64,000 nt of DNA from Streptomyces angustmyceticus (lineage in GTDB: Bacteria; Actinomycetota; Actinomycetes; Streptomycetales; Streptomycetaceae), in assembly GCF_019933235.1 (NCBI RefSeq), contig NZ_CP082945.1, positions 4,278,001 to 4,342,000 of the forward strand. The letters are read 5' to 3'. The notes under the pieces were generated by a model. The model ran no database searches. It was not told where the DNA came from and was given only the letters and a program-made list of their open reading frames with translations. The translations under genes were made by a program, and so were the position numbers. Shown one piece after another: positions 1 to 8,085 of this stretch (position 1 is the stretch's first letter; each line of letters begins with the position of its first letter).

Positions 1-350
1 TCAAGGACGCCTCGGCCGGCCAGCTCGCCGACGGCGTGCGCATCGTCGCGTCCGGCGAGGCGCTGCTCGCCCCCACCGTCACCAAGCGCCTGATCTCCGA
101 GTTCTCCCGGCTGGGCACGCCCCGCGCCCCCGCCCAGGAGCGGATCGCCGACCTCACCGAGCGCGAGACCGAGGTGCTGGTGCTGGTGGCCCAGGGCCTG
201 TCGAACGGCGAGATCGCCGAGCATCTCGTCGTCGCCGAGTCCACGGTCAAGACCCATGTCAGCCGCATCCTGGTGAAGCTGGGGCTGCGCGACCGCACCC
301 AGGCGGCGGTGTTCGCGTACGAGGCGCGGCTGGTGACGCCGGGGGGCTGA
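1..350 (+). CDS. NarL/FixJ-family response regulator, C-terminal part (5' end outside window)
   Basis: The frame is open from the first bases of the window, so the gene starts upstream. The visible part begins with the end of a receiver domain (KDASAGQLADGVRIVASGE), the typical region after the receiver's conserved lysine, followed by a linker. A LuxR-type helix-turn-helix follows (LTERETEVLVLVAQGLSNGEI, then STVKTHVSRILVKLGL), which would bind DNA once the receiver is phosphorylated. The phosphoacceptor aspartate and any partner kinase are outside the window. The gene converges on the BP74-like gene, with a strong hairpin between them. The family is certain from the motifs; target genes are unknown. 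Confidence 0.92.
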   Translation, partial: KDASAGQLADGVRIVASGEALLAPTVTKRLISEFSRLGTPRAPAQERIADLTERETEVLVLVAQGLSNGEIAEHLVVAESTVKTHVSRILVKLGLRDRTQAAVFAYEARLVTPGG

Positions 351-369
351 GGCCGCCGCCCGCGGACCG

Positions 370-394
370 CCGGCGGCCGGGTCCCGGCCGCCGG
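370..394. terminator. Hairpin terminator between convergent genes
   Basis: A 12-bp perfect self-complementary arm (CCGGCGGCCGGG and its complement) lies around position 382, between the stop at 350 and the convergent gene that ends at 409. There is no T-tract, which is common for Streptomyces terminators. It probably serves both genes. Confidence 0.6.
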
Positions 395-408
395 CCCGTG
401 CCCCCGCC

Positions 409-870
409 CTACGGCTGGGGCACCTCCCGCACCAGCTTCGACGTCCACGGGCACCAGACCAGTCCGGGCAGGAAGGCGCCGCCGGCCTCGTCGAGATGTT
501 CCTCGACGTAGGGCGTGGTGGCGTCGCAGACCTCGACGGCGAAGTCGAAGAAGTCGATGGTCTCGGGGCGGAGATGGAAGCTCCAGCGCCAGTTGTAGGG
601 GACCGGGCGCTTGTCGATCCGGCCGACGACGTGCGGCTCCGAGTGGGACGCGCCGCTCAGCAGGTCCCGGGCGTGCCGGATCTTGTGCGGGTCGGTGAGC
701 TTGATGACGAATTCCGCGCGGGTGACGTCGGTCATCACGAAGTAGGCCGCCGCATCGGCGGGGGCGCGGTGCGCGCCGCCCGCCTGCCTGCCCTGGGCGG
801 GCCCGGCCGCCGCGACGGCGAGCAGCGCCGCCGCCGCGAGCATCCCGATCCTGGTGCTGATACGTCGCAT
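409..870 (-). CDS. Secreted BP74-like (calmodulin-binding-protein-like) protein
   Basis: This is a 153-aa protein with a classic Sec signal peptide: MRRISTR, a hydrophobic Ala/Leu stretch at about residues 9-24, then a possible cleavage after AQG. The mature part (YFVMTDVTRAEFVIKLTD, HARDLLSG, HVVGRI, NWRWSFHL, EVCDATTPYVEEHLDE, FLPGLVWCPW) matches what I know of the BP74 N-terminal-domain family, often named calmodulin-binding protein in Streptomyces. Two cysteines (in EVCDA and VWCPW) could form a disulfide. It is a single-gene unit facing the response regulator. The extracellular role is unknown; the family call is by pattern recognition. Confidence 0.8.
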   Translation of the reverse strand: MRRISTRIGMLAAAALLAVAAAGPAQGRQAGGAHRAPADAAAYFVMTDVTRAEFVIKLTDPHKIRHARDLLSGASHSEPHVVGRIDKRPVPYNWRWSFHLRPETIDFFDFAVEVCDATTPYVEEHLDEAGGAFLPGLVWCPWTSKLVREVPQP

Positions 871-1002
871 GAACCCCTCCGGTGCCGCGGGCCGTGGACA
901 CGGCCGTGCATGCGGAAAGTAGTGGCGTGCTCACACACCGCTCCAGCGTTACTCCGGGTTATCGCGCGGGCAGGTGAAATGGCGAAGAGTGACGCCCGGC
1001 CG

Positions 1003-2643
1003 TCAGCCGAGATCGCGCCGGCGCAGCCCCGCCAGGCCCCCGAGCGCGAGGACGGCGGAGAGGGCCGTCAGCCAGACGAACGGGGCGGCGGTGGCCTCGG
1101 CGCCGGGGAGCTTGGGGAGGTGGCTGTACGGGGAGAGGTCCATCGCCCACGCGGGGAGCCGCAGGGCGGGGCCGATCCAGCCGAGGGCCAGGCAGCCGCC
1201 GGTCAGTGCCCAGACCGCGCCGGTGGCCCGGGGTACCAGGCCGACGACGAGGACCGCCAGGCCGGTGAGCGTCCACACGGCCGGGACCTGGCAGAGGGCC
1301 GCGGCCAGGACCGAGCCGAGCGCGCCGCCGAGGTCGTGCGCCGCGAGGCCGTAGCCGGCCCCCAGGGCCAGGCCGCCGGAGGCCAGGACGACGACGGTGC
1401 CCCCGTACGCGAACGCCAGATGGCCGGCGGCCCAGCGCAGCCGCCCCACCGCGCAGGCCAGCACCGGCTCCGCGCGCCCGCCGGTCTCCTCGCCGCGCAG
1501 CCGCAGCACCGCCCCGGCCGCGTAGAGCGCCGCGACCATGCCGAGCAGGCCGGTCATCGTGGCCAGGAAGGCGTCGGTCAGGCCCTGCTGACCGCCCATC
1601 CGCTCGACGATCTCGCGGGTCTGCCGGTTGCCGCCGACCAGATCGGCGGCGCCCTCGGCGAGTTGGCCGAAGAGCGCGCCGGCGCACAGGAAGCCGAGGG
1701 TCCAGCCCAGCAGGGTGGTGCGCTGGAGCCGCCGGGCGAGACCGAAGGCGCTGTTCAAGGAGCGCGGCGCGCGCGCCGGTCCGGGGCGGGCCGGCAGGAA
1801 GCTCATGCCGGTGTCGCGGCGGGCGGCCAGCGCGTAGGCGGCGCCGGCGGCCAGGGCGGCCGCCGCCGGGAAGAGCGGGGCGGCCCACCAGCGTTCGCCC
1901 GCGTACGGCCGGAGGTTCTCCGCCCAGCCGATCGGCGAGGCCCAGGTGAGCGGGGACACCGCCTCCTGGCCGGCGGCGTCGCCCGCGGCGCGCAGGACGA
2001 AGGCGAGGCCGAGGACCGCGCCGGTCAGGCCCCTGGCGAGCCGGGCGCTCTCGGTCAACTGGGCGGCGACGGCGGCCAGTGCGGCGAAGACCAGGCCGGT
2101 GCCGCCGATGGCGGTGCCCAGCGCGAGCGAGCCGGCGCCCGGCAGGCCGGAGGCGGCCAGACCGCCCGCGATCACGACGGCGAGCCCGGCATCGGCGGCC
2201 AGGGCCGTCAGCAGGGCCGCGGTCAGCGGCGCGCGGCGGCCTGCCACGCCGGCGGACAGCAGCTCCTGACGGCCCGTCTCCTCCTCCTCGCGGGTGTGCC
2301 GGACCACGATCAGCAGGCTCATCACCGCGGCGAGGACGGCGCCGAAGCCGGCCATCCGCCAGGCGACCAGGCCGCCGAGGGAGTCGTCGAGGACCGGTCC
2401 GTACAGCGCCCGCATCGAGCCGTTGGCGTTCATCGAGGCGGCCAGGTGGGCGCGCTCGGCGGCGGTGCCGTAGACCGCTTCGAAGGACGCGCCCATGGCG
2501 GCGACGACCGGCCCGAGGGTCAGTGCCCAGGCCGGGATCAGCACCCGGTCGCGGCGCAGCGCGAGACGCACCAGGGTGCCGGTGCCCGCCAGATGGCCCG
2601 CGCGGGCGGCGGGTGCGGCCGGCGCCGCGGCCACGGCGGTCAT
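1003..2643 (-). CDS. ABC-2 type exporter, large permease subunit
   Basis: This is a 546-aa polytopic membrane protein, about twice the size of a single ABC-2 permease, consistent with two six-helix halves (first block about residues 30-260, second about 290-540). Hydrophobic stretches alternate with short basic loops, for example RHTREEEETGRQELLSAG after the second helix, a feature of the large Streptomyces ABC-2 permeases. The ATG at 2643 overlaps the stop of the upstream ATPase gene (ATGA), so the two are translationally coupled. The substrate is unknown; antibiotic or lipid export is usual for relatives. An open frame continues upstream of this start but lies inside the ATPase gene in another frame. 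Confidence 0.85.
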   Translation of the reverse strand: MTAVAAAPAAPAARAGHLAGTGTLVRLALRRDRVLIPAWALTLGPVVAAMGASFEAVYGTAAERAHLAASMNANGSMRALYGPVLDDSLGGLVAWRMAGFGAVLAAVMSLLIVVRHTREEEETGRQELLSAGVAGRRAPLTAALLTALAADAGLAVVIAGGLAASGLPGAGSLALGTAIGGTGLVFAALAAVAAQLTESARLARGLTGAVLGLAFVLRAAGDAAGQEAVSPLTWASPIGWAENLRPYAGERWWAAPLFPAAAALAAGAAYALAARRDTGMSFLPARPGPARAPRSLNSAFGLARRLQRTTLLGWTLGFLCAGALFGQLAEGAADLVGGNRQTREIVERMGGQQGLTDAFLATMTGLLGMVAALYAAGAVLRLRGEETGGRAEPVLACAVGRLRWAAGHLAFAYGGTVVVLASGGLALGAGYGLAAHDLGGALGSVLAAALCQVPAVWTLTGLAVLVVGLVPRATGAVWALTGGCLALGWIGPALRLPAWAMDLSPYSHLPKLPGAEATAAPFVWLTALSAVLALGGLAGLRRRDLG

Positions 2644-3593
2644 CGCGCGACCGCCGCGGTGCCGCGGGCGTCGTCCTGGTAGTGGCGCAGGAAGAGCTCC
2701 TCCAGGGTGGGCGGGGTGCTGGTGAGGCCGCGGACGCCGGAGGCGGTGAGCGCGCGCAGGACGGCGTCGAGCCGGTCGGTGTCGACCTGGAGCTCGACGC
2801 GGTGGCCCGCGCCTTCGCGGATCGGCCCGGTGGCCAGGCCGTGGACGCCGGGGAGCGCGGCCAGGTCGCCGGGCGGGCCCGCGAGTTCGGCGACGACCGA
2901 GGTGCGGGTCAGGTGCCGCAGCTCGCCCAGCGTGCCGGATTCGACGGTCCGCCCCTTGCGGATGATGCTGACGCGGTCGCAGAGCGCCTCGACCTCGGAC
3001 AGCACATGGCTGGAGAGCAGCACCGTCCGGCCGCGGTCGCGCTCCTCGGCGACACAGCTCTGGAAGACCTCCTCCATCAGCGGGTCCAGCCCGGAGGTCG
3101 GCTCGTCGAGGACGAGCAGTTCGACCTCGGGGGCGGAGGCGAAGGCGGCGACCAGGGCGACCTTCTGCCGGTTGCCCTTGGAGTAGGTCCGCCCCTTCTT
3201 GGTGGGGTCGAGTTCGAACCGCTCCAGGAGCTCGGCCCGCCGGGCGGCGTCCAGCCCGCCGCGCAGCCGGCCGAAGAGGTCGATGACCTCGCCGCCCGAG
3301 AGGTTGCGCCACAGGGTGACGTCCCCGGGGACGTAGGCGAGGCGGCGGTGCAGCTCGACCGCGTCCCGCCAGGGGTCCTTGCCCAGGAGCCGGGCGGTGC
3401 CGCCGTCGGCGCGCAGCAGGCCGAGCAGGACGCGGATCGTCGTGGACTTCCCGGCGCCGTTGGGTCCGAGGAAGCCGTGTACCTCACCGGCCTCGACCCG
3501 CAGATCGAGGCCGTCCAGCGCGTGGGTGCGGCCGAAGGTCTTGTGCAGGCCGTCGATCCGGATCGCGGGAGCGGGAGACAGTGCCGTGGTCAT
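2640..3593 (-). CDS. ABC transporter ATP-binding subunit (exporter type)
   Basis: This 317-aa nucleotide-binding protein has all core motifs: Walker A GPNGAGKST near residue 43, a signature-like segment YSKGNRQKVALVAAF near 136, Walker B LLVLDEPTSGLDP near 158, and the switch histidine in LLSSHVLSEVE. The C-terminal 100 residues resemble the regulatory extension of DrrA-like exporters. It pairs with the overlapping permease gene to form a two-gene efflux operon. The operon is divergent from a MarR-like regulator, and the 94-bp gap holds a 16-bp palindrome, so repression by that regulator is likely. The substrate cannot be read from sequence. Confidence 0.93.
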   Translation of the reverse strand: MTTALSPAPAIRIDGLHKTFGRTHALDGLDLRVEAGEVHGFLGPNGAGKSTTIRVLLGLLRADGGTARLLGKDPWRDAVELHRRLAYVPGDVTLWRNLSGGEVIDLFGRLRGGLDAARRAELLERFELDPTKKGRTYSKGNRQKVALVAAFASAPEVELLVLDEPTSGLDPLMEEVFQSCVAEERDRGRTVLLSSHVLSEVEALCDRVSIIRKGRTVESGTLGELRHLTRTSVVAELAGPPGDLAALPGVHGLATGPIREGAGHRVELQVDTDRLDAVLRALTASGVRGLTSTPPTLEELFLRHYQDDARGTAAVAR

Positions 3594-3613
3594 GTTTTGG
3601 AAGCTACGCTAGT

Positions 3614-3629
3614 TTCACAAATTTGTGAA
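3614..3629. promoter_or_regulatory. Perfect 16-bp palindromic operator in a divergent promoter
   Basis: The sequence TTCACAAATTTGTGAA is its own reverse complement. It sits in the AT-rich gap between the exporter operon (start 3593, leftward) and the MarR-like gene (start 3688, rightward). Size and symmetry fit a MarR-family dimer site. I infer that the adjacent regulator binds here and controls both directions. Confidence 0.75.
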
Positions 3630-3687
3630 GTTAAGAAACCGTATAAACTTGAGGTGGGTGGCTCTGATCAGGGGAGATGATGCGGAC

Positions 3688-4245
3688 ATGAGCGAGCAGC
3701 AAGAGCAGAGCGCGACCCGGACCGCCCCACCACCCCGGGACGGGCACGCGGCCGGCCGCGACGACGAGGCGGTCTCGCAGTTCGTCGAACGGTTCGCCGC
3801 GCAGCTCGTCGACGCCGGGATGCAGCGGATGTCCGCCCGCGTCTTCGCCTGCCTGCTGGCCTCCGACTCCGGCGTGCTGACGTCCGCCGAACTCGGCGAG
3901 CGCCTCCAGGTCAGCCCCGCCGCGGTCTCCGGCGCGATCCGCTACCTCTCCCAGGTCGACATGGTCAGCCGGGAGCGCGAGCCGGGCTCCCGCCGCGACC
4001 GCTACCGCGTGCACAGCGACCAGTGGTACGAGGCCCTGGCGCGCCGGGACAACGTCCTCACCCGCTGGGAGGGCACCCTGCGCGAGGGCGTCGAGAGCCT
4101 CGGCGAGGACTCCCCGGCGGGCCGCCGGATGGGCGAGACGCTGGTCTTCTTCGAGTTCCTGCAGAAGGAGCTCACCGGGATGCTGCAGCGCTGGCGCGAG
4201 CACCGCGACCAGCTGCGGGCCGAGCTCGACGCCGCCGGGCGCTGA
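3688..4245 (+). CDS. MarR/GbsR-like winged-helix transcriptional regulator
   Basis: The ATG at 3688 has a GGGGAGA ribosome site about 11 bp upstream; the earlier in-frame GTG at 3625 lies inside the operator palindrome and is unlikely. The 185-aa product has a polar N-terminus, then a winged helix (QRMSARVFACLLASDSGVLTS, ELGERLQVSPAAVSGAIRYL, wing REPGSRRDRYRV), then helices that would form a dimer interface. Regulators of this kind commonly sit divergent to drug or lipid exporters and respond to the transported ligand. That fits the exporter next door and the palindrome between them. The ligand is unknown. Confidence 0.85.
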   Translation: MSEQQEQSATRTAPPPRDGHAAGRDDEAVSQFVERFAAQLVDAGMQRMSARVFACLLASDSGVLTSAELGERLQVSPAAVSGAIRYLSQVDMVSREREPGSRRDRYRVHSDQWYEALARRDNVLTRWEGTLREGVESLGEDSPAGRRMGETLVFFEFLQKELTGMLQRWREHRDQLRAELDAAGR

Positions 4246-4258
4246 GCCGCCCGCCGGC
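4231..4258. terminator. Hairpin at the junction of convergent genes
   Basis: An 11-bp stem with one mismatch (4231-4241 with 4248-4258) spans the stop codon of the MarR-like gene and runs up to the end of the convergent DAGK-like gene, which is only 15 bp away. It probably terminates both transcripts. Confidence 0.45.
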
Positions 4259-4260
4259 GT

Positions 4261-5265
4261 TCATCCCCGCGGCAGCTGGAGCCGCCAGGCGCCCGGCTGC
4301 AGGGTCCAGGTACGGGTCCGCACCGGGCCGCCGACCACCGCGTCCGCCCGGTAGTGGAAGTCCGCGCCGGACACCGTCACCGCCCGCGCCCGGGTCCGCA
4401 CCGGGCGGCCCCCGCCCGGCCAGTGCACCACGACCTCGGCCAGCGGCCCGCCGTCCCCGGCCCCGGGCCGCGGCCCGTCCGCCCCGGCCCGCCCGCCGGG
4501 CACCACCGACACCCCGCGCACCGGCCGGTCCAGATCCGCCAGCAGCACCCCGTCCGCCTCGATCCGCAGCCGCTGCCCCGGCACCCGTGCGCGCCGCCCG
4601 CCCAGCCCGGTGGCCGGCGCGGCCAGCAGCGACAGCGCGGTGCGGGCGGTCCGCGCGGCCGGCTGCCACCACGGCCGGGGCCCGTCGGGGCCGCCCGCCG
4701 GGCCGTCCGGCCCCTCCGCGGCGTCCCGCGGGCCGGCCGGCGCCACCGCGGGAGCCGCCGGCACGTACGCGCCGTGGCCCTGCCGGGTCGGCGCGCTCCC
4801 GCAGGGGATCCGCAGCGCGCCCAGCACGATGCCGTCGCTGTCGTCGGTGAGCAGGTCCCGCGGGCGCTCGCCGCCGTCCAGGACGGTGCGCGCGGCGGCG
4901 ACCGTGTCCGTGGGGATGCCCAGGGCGCGGCTCAGCGCGACGGCCGACGGCGCGCCCACCGGGACCATCGACAGCGGCACCGCGGCCAGCTCGCGTTCCT
5001 TGTGCAGCAGGCCCACCACGCGCAGCAGCGCCCGGTCGTCTCCGATCACCACCGGGCGCCGGTGGCCGCGCCGGGCCAGGATCCGCGCGAATTCCTCCGG
5101 CCCGTCCGGCAGGCAGATCTTCGCCCCCGCGCCCGCGCACAGGACATCCTTCGCGATGCGCACGGACTCGCCGTCCGTGCTGCGGGCGACCGGGTCGATG
5201 ACCACGAGCAGGGGGTGCCCCCGAACGGAGTCCACGGGAGAGTGCCCAGAAGGCTGCGCCGACAC
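4261..5265 (-). CDS. Diacylglycerol-kinase-like protein, catalytic loops degenerate
   Basis: The 334-aa product has the fold order of the DAGK/lipid-kinase family: an N-terminal VVIDPVAR strand, a central sugar-kinase-like domain to about residue 130, and a C-terminal beta-sandwich. The family's glycine-rich GGDGT loop is here GDDRA (residues 75-79), and the GTGND loop is VGAPS (103-107) just before an ALGIP segment. Active lipid kinases need both loops, so this copy is probably inactive or strongly diverged. Residues about 160-215 are a low-complexity Pro/Gly/Ala insert. It is divergent from purA. The start follows a weak ribosome site and could be slightly internal. Confidence 0.7.
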   Translation of the reverse strand: MSAQPSGHSPVDSVRGHPLLVVIDPVARSTDGESVRIAKDVLCAGAGAKICLPDGPEEFARILARRGHRRPVVIGDDRALLRVVGLLHKERELAAVPLSMVPVGAPSAVALSRALGIPTDTVAAARTVLDGGERPRDLLTDDSDGIVLGALRIPCGSAPTRQGHGAYVPAAPAVAPAGPRDAAEGPDGPAGGPDGPRPWWQPAARTARTALSLLAAPATGLGGRRARVPGQRLRIEADGVLLADLDRPVRGVSVVPGGRAGADGPRPGAGDGGPLAEVVVHWPGGGRPVRTRARAVTVSGADFHYRADAVVGGPVRTRTWTLQPGAWRLQLPRG

Positions 5266-5299
5266 CTCGGTCCTTCCTCAGGTAGCATCTCGGTGCAAG

Positions 5300-5327
5300 A
5301 GCCCCTTGCGCTATTGCGCCAGGGGCT
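5300..5327. promoter_or_regulatory. Stable hairpin in the purA/DAGK divergent region
   Basis: AGCCCCT pairs with AGGGGCT, and an inner GCGC pairs with GCGC around a TATT loop. It lies between two divergent starts, so it is not an end-of-gene terminator for either coding region. It could be a leader hairpin, an attenuator or the end of a short RNA. Confidence 0.5.
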
Positions 5328-5441
5328 TCGTCTATTCCGGGGCACCGGTCCGACGGCTCTGGCGATGACGTACGCGTGAACACGCACGTTGTCGCCGTCC
5401 ACGCACGTTGGACATGCCCCGCCCGGAAGGGGTGTACGCCT

Positions 5442-6728
5442 GTGCCCGCACTTGTGCTGCTCGGTGCTCAGTGGGGTGATGAGGGCAAGGGAAAGGCCAC
5501 CGATCTGCTCGGTGGGTCCGTTGACTATGTGGTGCGCTACCAGGGCGGCAACAACGCCGGCCACACGGTCGTCGTCGGCGACCAGAAGTACGCGCTGCAC
5601 CTTCTCCCTTCCGGAATCCTCTCGCCGGGGTGCACCCCGGTCATCGGCAACGGTGTCGTGGTCGACCCGGCGGTCCTGCTCTCCGAGCTGAGCGGACTCA
5701 ACGAGCGCGGTGTCGACACGTCCAAGCTGCTGCTCAGCGGTAACGCGCACCTGATCACGCCGTACAACATCACCGTCGACAAGGTGACGGAACGGTTCCT
5801 CGGCAAGCGGAAGATCGGCACCACCGGGCGCGGCATCGGCCCGACCTACGCCGACAAGATCAACCGCGTGGGCATCCGGGTGCAGGACCTCTACGACGAG
5901 TCGATCCTCATGCAGAAGGTCGAGGCGGCCCTGGAGGTCAAGAACCAGCTCCTGTCCAAGCTCTACAACCGCCGCGCCATCGAGGCCGGCCAGGTCGTCG
6001 AGGAGCTGCTCGGCTACGCCGACAAGATCAAGGGCTATGTCGCCGACACCACCTTGATCCTCAACAAGGCCCTCGACGACGACAAGGTGGTCCTCTTCGA
6101 GGGCGGCCAGGGCACGCTGCTGGACATCGACCACGGCACGTACCCCTTCGTCACGTCCTCGAACCCGACCGCGGGCGGCGCCTGCACCGGCGCCGGCGTC
6201 GGCCCCACGAAGATCAACCGCGTCATCGGCATCCTCAAGGCCTATACGACGCGCGTCGGCGCCGGCCCGTTCCCGACCGAGCTGTTCGACGAGGATGGCG
6301 AGGCGCTGCGCCGGATCGGCGGCGAGCGCGGTGTCACCACCGGCCGCGACCGCCGCTGCGGCTGGTTCGACGCGGTCATCGCCCGCTACGCCACCCGCGT
6401 CAACGGCCTGACGGACTTCTTCCTGACCAAGCTCGACGTGCTCACCGGCTGGGAGCAGATCCCGGTCTGCGTGGCCTACGAGATCGACGGCAAGCGCGTC
6501 GAGGAGCTGCCCTACAGCCAGTCCGACTTCCACCACGCGAAGCCGGTCTACGAGACGCTGCCCGGCTGGTCCGAGGACATCACCAAGGCGAAGTCCTTCT
6601 CCGACCTGCCGAAGAACGCCCAGGCGTACGTCAAGGCGCTGGAGGAGATGTCCGGCGCCCCGATCTCCGCGATCGGCGTCGGCCCCGGCCGCGACGAGAC
6701 GATCGAGATCAACTCGTTCCTGTCGTAG
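5442..6728 (+). CDS. purA: Adenylosuccinate synthetase
   Basis: The enzyme joins IMP and aspartate, using GTP, to give adenylosuccinate, the first step from IMP to AMP. The product is 428 aa, the usual length. Motifs are intact: GAQWGDEGKGK at the N-terminus (GTP/IMP site), NNAGHTV, GRGIGPTYADK, FEGGQGTLLDIDHGTYPFVT, GPTKINRVIGILKAYTTRVG and TTGRDRRCGW near the C-terminus. The GTG at 5442 follows GGAAGGGG by about 9 bp and gives the conserved start MPALVLLGAQWGDEG; an upstream in-frame start at 5376 would add 22 unconserved residues. Two copies of CACGCACGTTG precede the gene. It is transcribed alone and ends at a good hairpin. Confidence 0.98.
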   Translation: MPALVLLGAQWGDEGKGKATDLLGGSVDYVVRYQGGNNAGHTVVVGDQKYALHLLPSGILSPGCTPVIGNGVVVDPAVLLSELSGLNERGVDTSKLLLSGNAHLITPYNITVDKVTERFLGKRKIGTTGRGIGPTYADKINRVGIRVQDLYDESILMQKVEAALEVKNQLLSKLYNRRAIEAGQVVEELLGYADKIKGYVADTTLILNKALDDDKVVLFEGGQGTLLDIDHGTYPFVTSSNPTAGGACTGAGVGPTKINRVIGILKAYTTRVGAGPFPTELFDEDGEALRRIGGERGVTTGRDRRCGWFDAVIARYATRVNGLTDFFLTKLDVLTGWEQIPVCVAYEIDGKRVEELPYSQSDFHHAKPVYETLPGWSEDITKAKSFSDLPKNAQAYVKALEEMSGAPISAIGVGPGRDETIEINSFLS

Positions 6729-6748
6729 GACTGTTGTCCACCCGTGGT

Positions 6749-6782
6749 GTGCCCGTCTGCTTCTCAAGAGGCAGGCGGGCAC
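6749..6782 (+). terminator. purA terminator
   Basis: A 12-bp stem (GTGCCCGTCTGC with GCAGGCGGGCAC, one G-T pair) begins 20 bp after the purA stop. It separates purA from the defence genes that follow. Confidence 0.75.
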
Positions 6783-6822
6783 TGGGCAACATCGTTACGC
6801 TGTGCTCCATGAAGGAGACGGA

Positions 6823-8085
6823 ATGCTGCTGAGATTCCGGACGGCAAATGTACGGTCCCTGCGTGCGGAGCAGGAGCTGTCGTTCGTCGTGCCCGAAGAA
6901 GAGGAAGGCGCGGCCGCCAAGCTGCTCCCGCTCTCCGACGGCAAGCAACTCTCCGTCTACCCGGTCCTCGGCGTCTTCGGCGCCAACGCCTCCGGCAAGT
7001 CGAACGTCATCACCGCCCTGAAGAAGATGCGGGAGGCCGTTCTCAGCTCGTACGCGGCGTGGACGTCGCACGACGGCATCCCGCGTGAAGAGTTCGCGCT
7101 CGACCCCAAGGCGGCGGCGGAGACCACCCTCTACGAGGCGGATTTCGTCATGGCGGACGGTGTCCGCTGGTCGTACGGCTTCGAGCTGGGCGAGCGCCGG
7201 GTGGAGGCGGAGTGGCTCTTCGCCTACCCCAAGGGGCGGCGGCAGGTCTGGTTCGACCGGGACGCTTCCCGTGAGAAGGAATTCGACTTCCCCGGCGACC
7301 GGCTGCAGGACCGCACCCTGTTGGCGCGCATGACCCGCCCCAACGCGCTGCTGCTGACCCGCGCGGCCAACGACGGACATCCGCAGCTCACCCCCCTCTA
7401 CGACTGGTTCAAGCAGAACCTCTGGGACGTCACTCCGGAGACCGAGCGGCGGCAGCGCGAGGCGTACACCGCACAGCGCCTCCTGGAGAACGAGGAGTCG
7501 CGGCGGCGGGTGGAGGAACTGCTGCGCGTCGCCGATCTCGGTATCTCGGGGGCCGAGGTGGAGCGCGACTCCGGAGGCCGTCCCAGGGTCCGGCTGATCC
7601 ACTCCGGCAGCGGCGAGGAGACGGTACTGGACTGGGAGGCGGAGTCCTTCGGTACCCGCTCCTGGTTCGCCCTGATCGGGCCGCTGCTGCTCGCCCTCGA
7701 CACAGGCGCGGTCCTGCTCGTCGACGAACTGGACGCCAGCCTGCACTCCCGCTTCGCGGCCGAGGTCGTACGCCTCTTCCAAGCGCCGTGGGTGAACCCC
7801 AAGGGCGCACAGCTGATCTTCACCGCACATGATCCGTCGCTGCTGCGGGTTCCCGGCGGCGGGCGTCTGCTGGAGCCGGGGCAGCTCTGGCTGACCGAGA
7901 AGGACGCGGGCGGCGCCACCGAACTGTTCCCGGTATCCGATTGGGAGCCGACGGAAGACGAAGACCTGATGGCGTCCTATCTGGCGGGCGCTTTCGGTGG
8001 TGTGCCCAAGGTGTCGGAGGGCCAGGTCGGACGGCAGTTGCTGCAGACGAACGAGACGGCGGAGCTGGAGGCGGAAGAGATCTGA
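6823..8085 (+). CDS. rloA: RloA-like AAA/ABC-type ATPase (defence-associated)
   Basis: This 420-aa SMC/OLD-like ATPase has Walker A GANASGKSN at residues 53-61, Walker B VLLVDELDASLH from 297, and a terminal switch region (LIFTAHDPSLL). The N-terminal FRTANVRSLRAEQELSF is typical of AAA_21-type ATPases such as RloA and AbiLi. The ATG at 6823 has AAGGAG 5 bp upstream. The next gene, an RloB family member, overlaps by 1 nt, and hsdM follows, the arrangement for which Rlo (restriction-linked ORF) proteins were named. ATPase plus TOPRIM-like nuclease pairs (AbiL, PARIS) act in phage defence; here that is inferred from family and context. Confidence 0.85.
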   Translation: MLLRFRTANVRSLRAEQELSFVVPEEEEGAAAKLLPLSDGKQLSVYPVLGVFGANASGKSNVITALKKMREAVLSSYAAWTSHDGIPREEFALDPKAAAETTLYEADFVMADGVRWSYGFELGERRVEAEWLFAYPKGRRQVWFDRDASREKEFDFPGDRLQDRTLLARMTRPNALLLTRAANDGHPQLTPLYDWFKQNLWDVTPETERRQREAYTAQRLLENEESRRRVEELLRVADLGISGAEVERDSGGRPRVRLIHSGSGEETVLDWEAESFGTRSWFALIGPLLLALDTGAVLLVDELDASLHSRFAAEVVRLFQAPWVNPKGAQLIFTAHDPSLLRVPGGGRLLEPGQLWLTEKDAGGATELFPVSDWEPTEDEDLMASYLAGAFGGVPKVSEGQVGRQLLQTNETAELEAEEI

